From the NCBI GenBank assembly GCA_903861125.1, contig CAIOTF010000023.1, positions 310,001-374,000 of the forward strand: 64,000 bases of DNA, in the 5' to 3' direction. Below the pieces are notes generated by a model that ran no database searches, had not been told where the DNA came from, and saw only the letters and a program-made list of their open reading frames with translations. Source of the stretch: an uncultured Ignavibacteriota bacterium. Lineage in GTDB: Bacteria > Bacteroidota > Ignavibacteria > UBA10030 > UBA8401. Below are positions 52,092-61,572 of this stretch, one piece after another (the stretch's first letter is position 1; each line of letters begins with the position of its first letter). The translations under genes and the position numbers were made by a program.

Positions 52092-54830
52092 ATGGAATCA
52101 ATCGAACCGCTTATTCAGGGAATCCGTCAGTCGCTTGCGGAGGAAGCCGCCGCGCTTTCTCAAACACCGCGCTCGGCCATTTTGAGCAACGGCAGGCGTA
52201 CGGCTATGCGCGGCGACTCTGCGGTCTATCGCTTTGAGATCCCGGAAAACCATTTTTTTGTTCCTGCGGCACATGTCCGCTGTTCGGTCGGCACGGCTAT
52301 ACGGTTTTCGTTCACTGCTGTTGTTGCCGACATCCAGAGCCAGTTTCTTTATCTGCTGTTTCCGTGCAATGCCGGCGAGAACATTCCGGAAATAGACTGT
52401 CGCTGGGAGCCGGCGGAAAGTGTTCAACAACTTACCGCTCATTGGTCGAACTTTAAATCAAATCCTCTCGTTCAGAATCTTTTTCAAAGAAATTTTTTCG
52501 AAAACATTTTCACCTCCGCTAAAGATCCTATCTTTCCTTCGAACTTGACATCATCGCAGCAGCAGGCGATTAAACAATCGATGGACAGAAAAATCTCGTT
52601 CGTCATCGGCGAACGGCGGCGCGGCAAAACGGGTGTAGCAGCTTCACTGGTGCTGAACGGACTGCGTGAAGGGAAACGCGTGCTGTATCTTGCGGGATCA
52701 CCGGACAGTTTGCGCAGATGTCTGAATGAGATCGCCGGCGTTAATCCTGTTGCGTTGGAAGAATCGACAACCGTGATGAGCGAAGGATTATGCCTCTATT
52801 CCGACCATGTGCAGGAATATTTGCCGTTACCATCCTCTCTTGATGCAGAAACGCGGACCGGATTAACAAAACTTTTCTCCTTGATCAATGCGGAATACGA
52901 GTATGCCCGCATTCACACTCTTCAGGAAAAACTGAACGAGAAGCAGCAACAGATCAGCACGGCAAGCGGAGAACTGCAATCCCTGAAAGAGGAACTGAAT
53001 CGTGTCCAGAACGCATCTATGATCGAACGGATGCGCGTGGGAAAAAAAGCGATTGAAGAATTACAGACGGGCATACGCGATAAGAACGCACTCGTGGAGC
53101 GGCTTAAACAGCATCTGACCGTGATGACGAAGGAATTATTGAAGAAGGAGAGCTCTGTTCCCTTTCCGCTGCGCGACACACAGAATTTCGCACGGTTTGC
53201 TTCAACGCAATTCCCGGCTGCCGACAGCAAGCAGATCGGATCGCAGATACTCTCCCGGCAGTGTTTGGCGACCACTGTTTTCAACGCCGTAACGCTTCCG
53301 GAAAGCATCCTCTCTTCGTTTGATATCGTCTGTATCGATGATGCCCACACTCTGAATCTTGCCCAATTTTTCTTCTTTGCCTCTCTTGCAAAATACCGAT
53401 GTTTTATTTTAGCCGATGTTACCGAGCAGCCTCCGCTGTCCGTATCACAGTTCGGCGGTGCGCGTACTTGGCTGCAGAAAAATTATTTTATGTACTACCG
53501 GGGCGAGGAGGGGGACCACTACCGGTTCATGAGTAATCTTCTTCCGCGCGATGCCGTAACCGAACTGGCCCTTCCGGTAGCATCGGTAAACATTTTCGAA
53601 GCGTGTCTTTTCTCGGCATTGGACGGATCGCCGATTCCGGCCGGAGCAAAAGGAAGGATATTCTTCATCAACACCGAAGAACAGCACGCCGTATCGCCTC
53701 AATTCATCGGCAAGAAAAAGATTCTTCCATTCAACAAGGAGAATGCGAAACGGGTGGCAGAGTGTGTGAAGCATGCGCTTCTGAATGGCACCACTTCCCT
53801 TTCCGACATTCTTGTTGTTGCTCCGCCAAGCGGACAAACAATGTATTTGCGCGAACAGTTGCGGGTGCATCAGCTGGGCGATGTGGAGATTTCGGCCCTC
53901 GGTTCGATCCGCTTGTGTTCGAAACGTGCCGTTGTTTTCGATCTTACGGTCGCCGGTATCGATTTTACACTGCGCACGTTAGACGATAAGAAAAGCGGAC
54001 TGGTACACATTGCCGACACATTCAACACGCTTTTATCCACGGTCAGCGACGATCTCTATATCATTGCGGACATCGCGCATTTCCGTCATACATACAAAGG
54101 GCGGTTTATTACAACACTGCTTGAGAAGATTCTCACCGTGCGCGAAAATGAGGCGGCGGTCTTGAGCGCGGCACGGAGATTCAATGATCTCGCAAACGAT
54201 GTCCGTACAAAAGTGATCTTTGCCGGCAAACAGGAGAAATCTCTACCGGATTATACAATGAAACTGGAACAGTCGAAACCTTCTTCGTTTGATGCGTCAA
54301 AATCCGGACCCAACAACACGGTTGCTGCTGCCGACAGGAAATTGAAATCCGACGTGCGTCTTGCGTGTCTGCGCGTGCTGGCCCGCCGTGAGATGATCAA
54401 TCTCATTACACAATATTTAGGTTCCTTCCCTCTTTATAAAACGACACTTGAAACACAAAAGTTTTCCGATCTCCTTCCCGAGTACGATTGCGAGAACGAG
54501 AACGACTTCAAGTTTGTCATGGATATGTGGAATCTGCTGATCTACGAGACAAGTGATGTACAAAAAGCGGACCATCCCCTTTACCAAAAAGCGCGTGTAG
54601 ACTCAAAGGTCCCGATTGATCTTCAGCAGATCCATTCGTTCTACCATTCGGACCTTGAGATGGTGGTGGAGGAAGGAAAACACCGTCTGGCACAGAGCAT
54701 TCAAAAAATATTCAACGACTGTATCGGCAAAAAGCCGGTCACCCCCGCCGACTGGATGAATGCATATATTGTTTTTCTCAATCGAATGACAAAATACCTC
54801 GATACAATCATCAATCAGATCCGCGCGTAA
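52092..54830 (+). CDS. Upf1/Dna2-like SF1 helicase-related protein with degenerate motifs
   Basis: This 912-residue protein, counted from the ATG at 52092, retains the order of SF1 helicase motifs but not their consensus. A Q-type stretch NLTSSQQQAI precedes a Walker A-like GERRRGKT (G173-T180). Motif II is IDDAH (D416-H419). Motif III is ADVTEQPP (441-448). Motif VI, normally NVALTRA, reads FNTLLSTV (644-651) and lacks the arginine. A predicted coiled coil at about 268-355 sits where Upf1-like proteins have a stalk. The last 200 residues are unassigned. It may bind nucleic acid without full helicase activity. Confidence 0.7.
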   Translation: MESIEPLIQGIRQSLAEEAAALSQTPRSAILSNGRRTAMRGDSAVYRFEIPENHFFVPAAHVRCSVGTAIRFSFTAVVADIQSQFLYLLFPCNAGENIPEIDCRWEPAESVQQLTAHWSNFKSNPLVQNLFQRNFFENIFTSAKDPIFPSNLTSSQQQAIKQSMDRKISFVIGERRRGKTGVAASLVLNGLREGKRVLYLAGSPDSLRRCLNEIAGVNPVALEESTTVMSEGLCLYSDHVQEYLPLPSSLDAETRTGLTKLFSLINAEYEYARIHTLQEKLNEKQQQISTASGELQSLKEELNRVQNASMIERMRVGKKAIEELQTGIRDKNALVERLKQHLTVMTKELLKKESSVPFPLRDTQNFARFASTQFPAADSKQIGSQILSRQCLATTVFNAVTLPESILSSFDIVCIDDAHTLNLAQFFFFASLAKYRCFILADVTEQPPLSVSQFGGARTWLQKNYFMYYRGEEGDHYRFMSNLLPRDAVTELALPVASVNIFEACLFSALDGSPIPAGAKGRIFFINTEEQHAVSPQFIGKKKILPFNKENAKRVAECVKHALLNGTTSLSDILVVAPPSGQTMYLREQLRVHQLGDVEISALGSIRLCSKRAVVFDLTVAGIDFTLRTLDDKKSGLVHIADTFNTLLSTVSDDLYIIADIAHFRHTYKGRFITTLLEKILTVRENEAAVLSAARRFNDLANDVRTKVIFAGKQEKSLPDYTMKLEQSKPSSFDASKSGPNNTVAAADRKLKSDVRLACLRVLARREMINLITQYLGSFPLYKTTLETQKFSDLLPEYDCENENDFKFVMDMWNLLIYETSDVQKADHPLYQKARVDSKVPIDLQQIHSFYHSDLEMVVEEGKHRLAQSIQKIFNDCIGKKPVTPADWMNAYIVFLNRMTKYLDTIINQIRA

Positions 54831-55020
54831 TCACTTTTTCACTCTATACTACATTGCATTTCAGTCTGATTTGTGCTACTTTGAATCGACATTTTATTCA
54901 TTTTACTGTCATTTTTGAGAGTATAACGTCGACGCCAGACAGATAACAGCGTTCAGATAACACTCCCGATACATCCGGAAGTCAATCGTTACTCACCGCA
55001 ATGACATAACGAACAGTGCT

Positions 55021-56286
55021 ATGGCAGAAGAAACACCCGAGCAGCAGCCGGAACAACAACCGGAACAGCAGAATATCAATCCAAAACGCGAGAATCCATT
55101 TCGCCGAAAAAATTTCCGCGGAAAATATCCTCGCCCGCAGCGTAAACCGGAAACAGAATTCCCGTCATTAGAAAAAGCGGATGAACTTCCCGCTTCCATC
55201 TTTGGTGAAGAAGCGGCCGCAGAAACAAAACCGCCCGTGGAAGAAAAACCAGTGCCGCAGCCGCGTCAGCCGCATCCCCGACCTCCTCAACAGCCCCGGC
55301 CTCAGCGACAACCGCTACCGCCGCGTCAGCCGCAGGAGCCGAAACCATCTTCGGGTAAAGTAACGGTTTCCGTGGTGATCCCGCTGCTGAACGAAGAGGA
55401 ATCGCTGCGCGATCTTCACGAACAGTTGAAGAATTCTCTTTCCCGCATTGCCGGCAATTATGAATTGATCTTTATCGACGATGGTTCAACCGATAATTCT
55501 TTTAAGGTGCTGCGCGAACTGAAATCACGGAATCCGCGTGTGAAAGCAATCCGCTTCCGCCGCAATTACGGCAAGAGCGCCGCGCTGATGGTCGGCTTCC
55601 AGAAGGCGCAGGGAGAATTTGTTGTAACAATGGATGCGGACCTTCAGGACGATCCGGCGGAGATACAGAATCTGATTAAAGAACTTCGCGGAGGATACGA
55701 TGTCGTTTCCGGCTGGAAGAAAAAACGGAAAGATCCGCTTGGTAAAACAATACCGTCAAAATTTTTCAATTTCGTAACAGCAAAAGTCACCGGTATCGAC
55801 ATCCATGACTTTAATTGCGGTTTGAAAGGCTACAAATACGATGTCGTGAAAAGTGTGAATGTGTACGGCGAACTTCACCGGTACATTCCCGCGCTGGCAC
55901 ATTGGCTTGGCTTCCGCGTCGGCGAAACAGTGGTGAACCACCGTCCGCGCCGGTACGGAAAAACGAAATTCGGAATGGCCCGTTATTCACGTGGATTTTT
56001 GGATCTATTAACGGTGGTATTCACAACGCGCTACTTCACCCGTCCGCTTCATCTTTTTGGAGGATGGGGAATCTTGTCGTCCCTTACGGGGATCGGCATC
56101 AGCGCTTGGCTGACCTATGAAAAATTTTTCAATAATCAGCCACTCAGCAACCGGCCGCTCTTTATTGTTGCGCTGATTATGATTATTGTCGGGGTGCAGT
56201 TCGTTTCAATGGGATTGCTCGGCGAACTGATCACGAAGAATCAGCATCTTGAAAAAGAATATTCCGTTCGTGAAGAGATCAATTAA
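55021..56286 (+). CDS. GT2 glycosyltransferase with Pro/Gln-rich N-terminal tail
   Basis: This 421-residue protein has a long low-complexity N-terminus (residues about 1-110, EQQPEQQPEQQ and PQPRQPHPRPPQQPRP), then a GT2 domain of the dolichyl-phosphate mannose synthase type (VVIPLLNEEESL, FIDDGSTDNS, MDADLQDDP) and two C-terminal membrane segments. It would transfer a sugar from a nucleotide donor to a polyprenyl phosphate. The tail is unusual for this family and may be a flexible linker or partner-binding region. Confidence 0.9.
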   Translation: MAEETPEQQPEQQPEQQNINPKRENPFRRKNFRGKYPRPQRKPETEFPSLEKADELPASIFGEEAAAETKPPVEEKPVPQPRQPHPRPPQQPRPQRQPLPPRQPQEPKPSSGKVTVSVVIPLLNEEESLRDLHEQLKNSLSRIAGNYELIFIDDGSTDNSFKVLRELKSRNPRVKAIRFRRNYGKSAALMVGFQKAQGEFVVTMDADLQDDPAEIQNLIKELRGGYDVVSGWKKKRKDPLGKTIPSKFFNFVTAKVTGIDIHDFNCGLKGYKYDVVKSVNVYGELHRYIPALAHWLGFRVGETVVNHRPRRYGKTKFGMARYSRGFLDLLTVVFTTRYFTRPLHLFGGWGILSSLTGIGISAWLTYEKFFNNQPLSNRPLFIVALIMIIVGVQFVSMGLLGELITKNQHLEKEYSVREEIN

Positions 56287-56352
56287 TAATTTGTTCCATC
56301 GATCGTATCATGGAGAGACGCAGAGATTGCGTCTCTACCATTTTAAACATTT

Positions 56353-57477
56353 ATGAAAATCCTCCTTTTTGGTCCTGCATATCCTCTCCGCGGCGGCATG
56401 GCGCATTTCATCGCGCTACTCTATACAAATCTTACGCAGCGGGGACACGAGGTTGAGATCATCAATTTTAAACGGCAGTATCCGAAGATACTCTTTCCCG
56501 GGAAAACGCAGGAGGAGAGCGGTGAAGCCGGGCTTCCGGTTCCAAGCACGGTGCTGATCGATTCCATTAATCCTTTCAACTGGATCCTGCAGGGATTGAA
56601 ACTGAGAGACCGTAATGCGGATCTGGTTATCTCAACATTCTGGCTGCCGTTCCTTGCGCCAAGTTCCGGAACCATCCACGCAATGCTGAGGAATAAAAAA
56701 ACAAAAACGCTGACGATCCTCCACAACCTGATCCCTCACGAAAAACGTCCGGGCGACATGCTGTTCACACGGTGGCTCATCCGTTTCACCGATTACTTTA
56801 TTGCACAATCGGCATCGGTGGAAAAGGATCTGCTGCATCTTGTTCCCGGGGCACGCTATAAAAGGGTTGCGCTGCCGATGTTCTCGCTGTTCAAAGATCG
56901 TATTCCGAAAACAGAAGCGCGGAAAATACTCGGTATTACCGACGAGAAAGTGATTCTTTTTTTCGGCTACATTCGTCCGTACAAGGGATTGCATGTGCTG
57001 ATCGATGCAATGAAGATATTGAAGAAGAAAGTGAATCTGCGGCTGCTTGTTTGCGGCGAATTTTACGGCGATGAAGAAAAATACCGCGAACATATGAAAG
57101 TGGCGGGAATTGAGGATGGAACAACGGTGATTTCTGATTATATTCCTAACGAGAATGTGCATCTCTATTTCTCGGCCGCGGATGTTGTTGTGCAGCCGTA
57201 TCTTTCGGCTACGCAAAGCGCCATCGCGCAGATCGCTTACTTTTTTTCATCGCCGATTATTGCAACAAATGTCGGCGCCCTTCCGGAAGTTGTGGTCAAC
57301 GAACGGTCGGGATTGATCGTTCCGCCAAACGATCCGGAATCGCTGGCGAATGCGATCGTACGGTTCTACGCCGAAAATCTTGAAGCAGCGCTGACGGCCG
57401 GGGCAAGTGAAGAACGGAAGAAGTACTCGTGGGAAGCAATGGTGGACGCCATTGAACAATTAGCACACAATGGATAA
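56353..57477 (+). CDS. GT4-family glycosyltransferase
   Basis: This 374-residue GT-B enzyme begins MKILLFGPAYPLRGGMAHF and has the GT4 donor-binding features: FGYIRPYKGLHVLIDAM, YIPNENVHLYFSAADVVVQPYLSATQS and EVVVNERSGLIVPPNDPESLA. It would add a sugar to an envelope glycan or lipid-linked intermediate. It lies 66 bases after the GT2 gene and is probably cotranscribed with it and the methyltransferase. Donor and acceptor are unknown. Confidence 0.9.
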   Translation: MKILLFGPAYPLRGGMAHFIALLYTNLTQRGHEVEIINFKRQYPKILFPGKTQEESGEAGLPVPSTVLIDSINPFNWILQGLKLRDRNADLVISTFWLPFLAPSSGTIHAMLRNKKTKTLTILHNLIPHEKRPGDMLFTRWLIRFTDYFIAQSASVEKDLLHLVPGARYKRVALPMFSLFKDRIPKTEARKILGITDEKVILFFGYIRPYKGLHVLIDAMKILKKKVNLRLLVCGEFYGDEEKYREHMKVAGIEDGTTVISDYIPNENVHLYFSAADVVVQPYLSATQSAIAQIAYFFSSPIIATNVGALPEVVVNERSGLIVPPNDPESLANAIVRFYAENLEAALTAGASEERKKYSWEAMVDAIEQLAHNG

Positions 57478-57538
57478 TTTATTTCCGCAACACTCTTGTG
57501 TTGTCACTGTATCATTTTCTATTATCGGTTGAATTTAT

Positions 57539-58348
57539 ATGCAATACGACCCAATTAAAAACGTTATCGGCGATGTCGCAAAAAAGGCGCCGTTTCTTCG
57601 AAAATTTTTCTACTGGCTGCTCGGCGTTATGTTCCTTCGCACCTGGTACGTGAAACGGGCTATCAAAGAACTTCTCGCATCCAAAAAGGGGGCCTTCGAT
57701 CTTTTCGATGCCGGAAGCGGGTTCGGACAATATTCCTACTTTATTGCAAAGAATTTTCCGCAGGTTTCGATCCACGCGATCGATGTAAAAGAGGATTATA
57801 TCGCAGATTGTAAACAATTTTTTCCTGCCGTAGGAATAACCAATGTGAACTTCGGCGTTGAAGATCTCACGGTCCCCATGCATGCGAACCGATTCGATTT
57901 CATCCTCTCCGTAGATGTAATGGAACATATCGCCGATGATGTTCAGGTCTTTAAGAATTTCTTTGCGGCGATGAAGAGCGGCGGACGGTTATTGATCCAT
58001 ACTCCCTCGAACCTCGGCGGATCGGATGTGCACAAAGAAGGTGATTCAAGTTTTGTAGAAGAGCATGCGCGGGACGGATATTCCGTTGAAGATATAACTA
58101 CGAAACTGCAAAACGCGGGATTCAACGTTCTGTATACGCGCTATTCCTACGGACCGGCCGGCACCATTGCGTGGAGGCTTGTTGTAAAGTATCCTCTGAT
58201 GATGGTGAATGCAAGCAAGATGTTCTTTATTGTTCTTCCATTCTATTATCTTGCAACACTCTGGTTCTCGCTGATTCTGATGCGGATTGATTTTAATTCC
58301 CGGAATACGACCGGGACCGGCTTGCTGGTGGCGGCGGAAAAAAAATAA
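57539..58348 (+). CDS. Class I SAM-dependent methyltransferase with C-terminal membrane segment
   Basis: This 269-residue methyltransferase has SAM motif FDAGSGFGQYSYFIA, acidic motif HAIDVKE and the SVDVMEHIADD region. The C-terminus has one or two hydrophobic segments (FFIVLPFYYLATLWFSLIL), so it is likely membrane associated. It probably methylates a glycan or lipid product of the preceding glycosyltransferases. The substrate is inferred from context. Confidence 0.86.
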   Translation: MQYDPIKNVIGDVAKKAPFLRKFFYWLLGVMFLRTWYVKRAIKELLASKKGAFDLFDAGSGFGQYSYFIAKNFPQVSIHAIDVKEDYIADCKQFFPAVGITNVNFGVEDLTVPMHANRFDFILSVDVMEHIADDVQVFKNFFAAMKSGGRLLIHTPSNLGGSDVHKEGDSSFVEEHARDGYSVEDITTKLQNAGFNVLYTRYSYGPAGTIAWRLVVKYPLMMVNASKMFFIVLPFYYLATLWFSLILMRIDFNSRNTTGTGLLVAAEKK

Positions 58349-58509
58349 CAGAACATAGTATTTTACGCACCGCCTATTCATCCGATTTCGTCAAGAATAT
58401 CGCGGCAGACTGTTTTAGAATGTTCTTTCTTCCCTAACATTTCACGCAAAATCTCCGTACCTTTCTATACAGTAATCAATTCAAGCATCCGTTATCTTCT
58501 GTTTTTCTT

Positions 58510-60165
58510 ATGGACTCCCTTCTTCATCTTCTTGCTGAGAATAAACTTATTCTCTTGTTTTCAATTATCGGCATCGGTTTTCTTCTCGGTCAGATCAGAA
58601 TCCTCGGGTTCAACCTGGGGGTTTCCGCTGTTTTATTCGTCGGCATTGCGTTCGGCGCACTGGACAAACGGCTCGTGCTACCGGAAGAGATCTACATCAT
58701 CGGGCTCGTGTTATTTGTCTATTCTATCGGCCTGCAATCCGGACCGAGCTTCTTCGCATCATTCAACAAGAAAAGTCTCCGCGCAAATCTCTTTGTTGTG
58801 ATCGTGCTTGTAGCGGGTGCCGGACTTGCCGCGGTGTTCACCCGGCTGTTCGGATTCGATATTCCGCATGGCGTTGGCATCTTCTGCGGCGCATTGACGA
58901 ACACGCCCGCGCTTGCCGCTTCCGTGGAAGCGGTAAAATCGTACACGGCACAATATCCTGCCGAAATGCGCGAGGCCTTAATCAACGCTCCCGTCATCAC
59001 ATACGGATTAACGTATCCGTTCGGTGTGCTGGGAGTGATCCTTTGGTTTTATGTCTTCACAAAATGGTATAAGATCGATTTTGTAAAAGAAGAGGCGGAA
59101 CGGTCGAAAGAGGCGGGCGTCAGCTCTATCCAAACGCAAACCTTCCGCATTATTAATCCTGCGGTGATCGGCAAACGAGCTGAAGACATTCTGAATCTTA
59201 TTGAACGACGCCGGTTCGTCCTGAGCAGATTCAAAAGAGGCGAGATAATCAACATCATTCTTCCGGATACCGTCTTTGAGAAGGATGACCTTGTTGCGGC
59301 GGTCGGCACGATGGACTCGTTGAAGAGGGCGCTGATTATTCTCGGTGAACCTTCCGACGAACAGATCACGCTCGACAATGCGGGTTTCGAATACCGGCGC
59401 ATGTTCGTTTCAAACGAACATGTTGTGGGGAAACAGATCCACGACCTTCATTTGGAAAAAGATTACGGGGCAACCATTACGCGCGTTCGGCGGGGCGATA
59501 TCGATTTTGTTCCTTCACCCAATACGGTGCTAGAATTGGGTGACCGCGTTCGCGTGGTGACCCGGCACGAGAACATACAGCGTATCACAAAATTTTTCGG
59601 CGATTCGATGAAGTCGATTTCGGAAACTGATTTTCTCTCGATCTCGTTGGGGATTGTTATCGGCGTATTCTTCGGCATGATACAGATTCCGCTGCCCAAT
59701 GGATCAACATTCAAACTCGGTTTTGCCGGCGGACCGCTGATCGTTTCGCTGATCCTCGGCAGACTGCAGCGAACAGGTTCCATCACGTGGACAATGCCGT
59801 TCAGCGCGAATCTTGTTCTTCGGCAGATCGGGCTGGTCTTTTTCCTTGCCGGCATTGGCGTAAAAGCAGGACAGGGTTTCGGTTCTACGTTTCAATCCGA
59901 AGGTTTGTTGGTGCTGACGGCGGGAGCAATGCTGACAACAATAATTTCGTTCTTGACATTATCGATCGGATATAAATATCTTCGTCTTCCAATGTCTGCC
60001 GTCATGGGGGTGGCGAGCGCATTATCAACACAACCTGCCGCTCTTGCGTATACAAACCAGCAAGTACAGAACGATCAGCCTAATATGTATTACGCCATGG
60101 TCTATCCGGCATCGATGATCTCGAAAATCATCCTTGCACAGCTGCTGGTAACGGCGTTTTGGTAA
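58510..60165 (+). CDS. AspT/YidE/YbjL-type transporter with two RCK_C domains
   Basis: This 551-residue protein has membrane segments at both ends and two RCK_C (TrkA-C) regulatory domains in the middle (about residues 205-370; FRIINPAVIGKRAEDIL and RMFVSNEHVVGKQIHDLH). This is the aspartate-alanine exchanger (AAE) family. TNTPALAASVEA and STQPAALAYTNQQ are the conserved substrate-path repeats. It likely exchanges or exports a carboxylate or amino acid. Confidence 0.9.
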   Translation: MDSLLHLLAENKLILLFSIIGIGFLLGQIRILGFNLGVSAVLFVGIAFGALDKRLVLPEEIYIIGLVLFVYSIGLQSGPSFFASFNKKSLRANLFVVIVLVAGAGLAAVFTRLFGFDIPHGVGIFCGALTNTPALAASVEAVKSYTAQYPAEMREALINAPVITYGLTYPFGVLGVILWFYVFTKWYKIDFVKEEAERSKEAGVSSIQTQTFRIINPAVIGKRAEDILNLIERRRFVLSRFKRGEIINIILPDTVFEKDDLVAAVGTMDSLKRALIILGEPSDEQITLDNAGFEYRRMFVSNEHVVGKQIHDLHLEKDYGATITRVRRGDIDFVPSPNTVLELGDRVRVVTRHENIQRITKFFGDSMKSISETDFLSISLGIVIGVFFGMIQIPLPNGSTFKLGFAGGPLIVSLILGRLQRTGSITWTMPFSANLVLRQIGLVFFLAGIGVKAGQGFGSTFQSEGLLVLTAGAMLTTIISFLTLSIGYKYLRLPMSAVMGVASALSTQPAALAYTNQQVQNDQPNMYYAMVYPASMISKIILAQLLVTAFW

Positions 60166-60188
60166 AAATATTTCAGGGGTATACAACA

Positions 60189-61457
60189 ATGCGAACACTC
60201 TTTCTTTTTCTCTTTGCCTGCACGGTATCTGTGCCGGCACAAAATCCGTTCGAAGCGCATTATCTTTCTAAACAGCGGCTGCAGGAAAAAGACACTGCGG
60301 GATATTTCTATCTTGCCGAACAGGCATATACGCTAGCGCCGTTCAGTATAGAGTTCACGTTGAACTATGCGCGCGCATGCGTTGCTATCGGAAAGCAGAT
60401 ACGCGCAACAAACTTGCTGCAGACCATTGCCGATATCGGGTTTGACTACGGACTGGAAAGCGACTCAACATTTTCCCTGCTATGGAAACAAAGCAAATTC
60501 AAACAGCTTGCTGCAAAGGCAAAGCAGAATTCAAGCTTGATCTCAAGCAATTATGCGTTTTCATTGAAGGAAAAAGACCTTGTTCCCAAAGGAATCACGT
60601 ACGATCCGCGCCAGCAGAAATTTTACGTAAGCAGCATCTATAAACGGAAGATCGTCGGAATAAACCTGGACGGAACATCGTTTGAATTTGCCGGCGAGGC
60701 GCAGGATGGCCTGTACAGCACTCTGGGAATGAAGGTGGATGCGGCCCGGAATCATCTCTGGGTAACGGGCATACTGAACACGCCCCGCCCAAAGTCGATG
60801 AACCAGGGGGATTTCGGCAAATCCGCCGTATTTCAGTATGATCTGGAAACAAGAAAGCTTATAAAAAAATATGTGTTGAACGATACGCTTGTGCATATCT
60901 TCAACGACCTTGTTATCGTGAACGGCTCCGTATACGTTACAGACAGCGAAAACGGTTCGATCTACCGGATCAATAAAGAAACAGAAACATTCACACTGTT
61001 CTATCACTGGGACTGGATGTACTACCCGAACGGTATCACCGTTTCACCGGATCAGCAATATTTATTTACCGCGCATTGGGCAGGTATCAGCCGCATTACA
61101 ATTGCCGACACCCAGAGCGTTATGCTCCAGTCAAAACCGACAACAACGTTGACAGGTATTGACGGTCTCTATTTTCAGAAGAACGGACTGATCGCGGTGC
61201 AAAACAGCGCCGGACCGCAATCACGAATAATGCAGTTTGAGCTGAACAAACAGATGGACGGAGTAACAAAAGCAACGGTGCTTGAATCCCAAAACCCTCT
61301 GTATAATGTGCCGACAACCGGAACAATTGTTGACGATGAATTCTATTTCATCGCCAACAGTCAGCTGCAGAATTTCGACAAGCAGGGAAATATCTTTCCG
61401 GCAGAAAAATTTCAACAGACATATATTTTGAAGTTGAAACTGACCCCAAAAGAATAA
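60189..61457 (+). CDS. Secreted protein with TPR-like N-terminus and SMP-30-like beta-propeller
   Basis: This 422-residue protein is counted from the ATG at 60189; the frame to 60159 overlaps the transporter gene. It has a signal peptide (about 1-18), a helical region (YLAEQAYTLAPFSIEFTLNYA) of TPR type and a beta-propeller (GITYDPRQQKFYVSSIY, NDLVIVNGSVYVTDSENGSIYRI and PNGITVSPDQQYLFTA). The propeller recalls the SMP-30 protein at 22424. Its ligand is unknown. Confidence 0.8.
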   Translation: MRTLFLFLFACTVSVPAQNPFEAHYLSKQRLQEKDTAGYFYLAEQAYTLAPFSIEFTLNYARACVAIGKQIRATNLLQTIADIGFDYGLESDSTFSLLWKQSKFKQLAAKAKQNSSLISSNYAFSLKEKDLVPKGITYDPRQQKFYVSSIYKRKIVGINLDGTSFEFAGEAQDGLYSTLGMKVDAARNHLWVTGILNTPRPKSMNQGDFGKSAVFQYDLETRKLIKKYVLNDTLVHIFNDLVIVNGSVYVTDSENGSIYRINKETETFTLFYHWDWMYYPNGITVSPDQQYLFTAHWAGISRITIADTQSVMLQSKPTTTLTGIDGLYFQKNGLIAVQNSAGPQSRIMQFELNKQMDGVTKATVLESQNPLYNVPTTGTIVDDEFYFIANSQLQNFDKQGNIFPAEKFQQTYILKLKLTPKE

Positions 61458-61481
61458 CTGCCGTACATTATTTTATATACA

Positions 61482-61520
61482 AAAAAACCTTGAGCAGTTT
61501 CTGCTTCAAGGTTTTTTATT
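61482..61520. terminator. Bidirectional terminator between convergent genes
   Basis: AAAAAACCTTGAGCAG pairs with CTGCTTCAAGGTTTTTT with one bulged base and a three-base loop. The A-run and T-run on either side allow use by both the propeller gene and the nuclease gene. Confidence 0.88.
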
Positions 61521-61572
61521 TATAATGGGTTGAATTAGAAAAAGTGAGTAGAGACGCCGACAGAAACTATTT

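Noticed and set aside
56632-57216. A 194-residue minus-strand frame within the GT4 gene
   Set aside because: The GT4 motifs on the plus strand are intact, and the antisense frame is rich in Cys, His and Arg as expected for a shadow.
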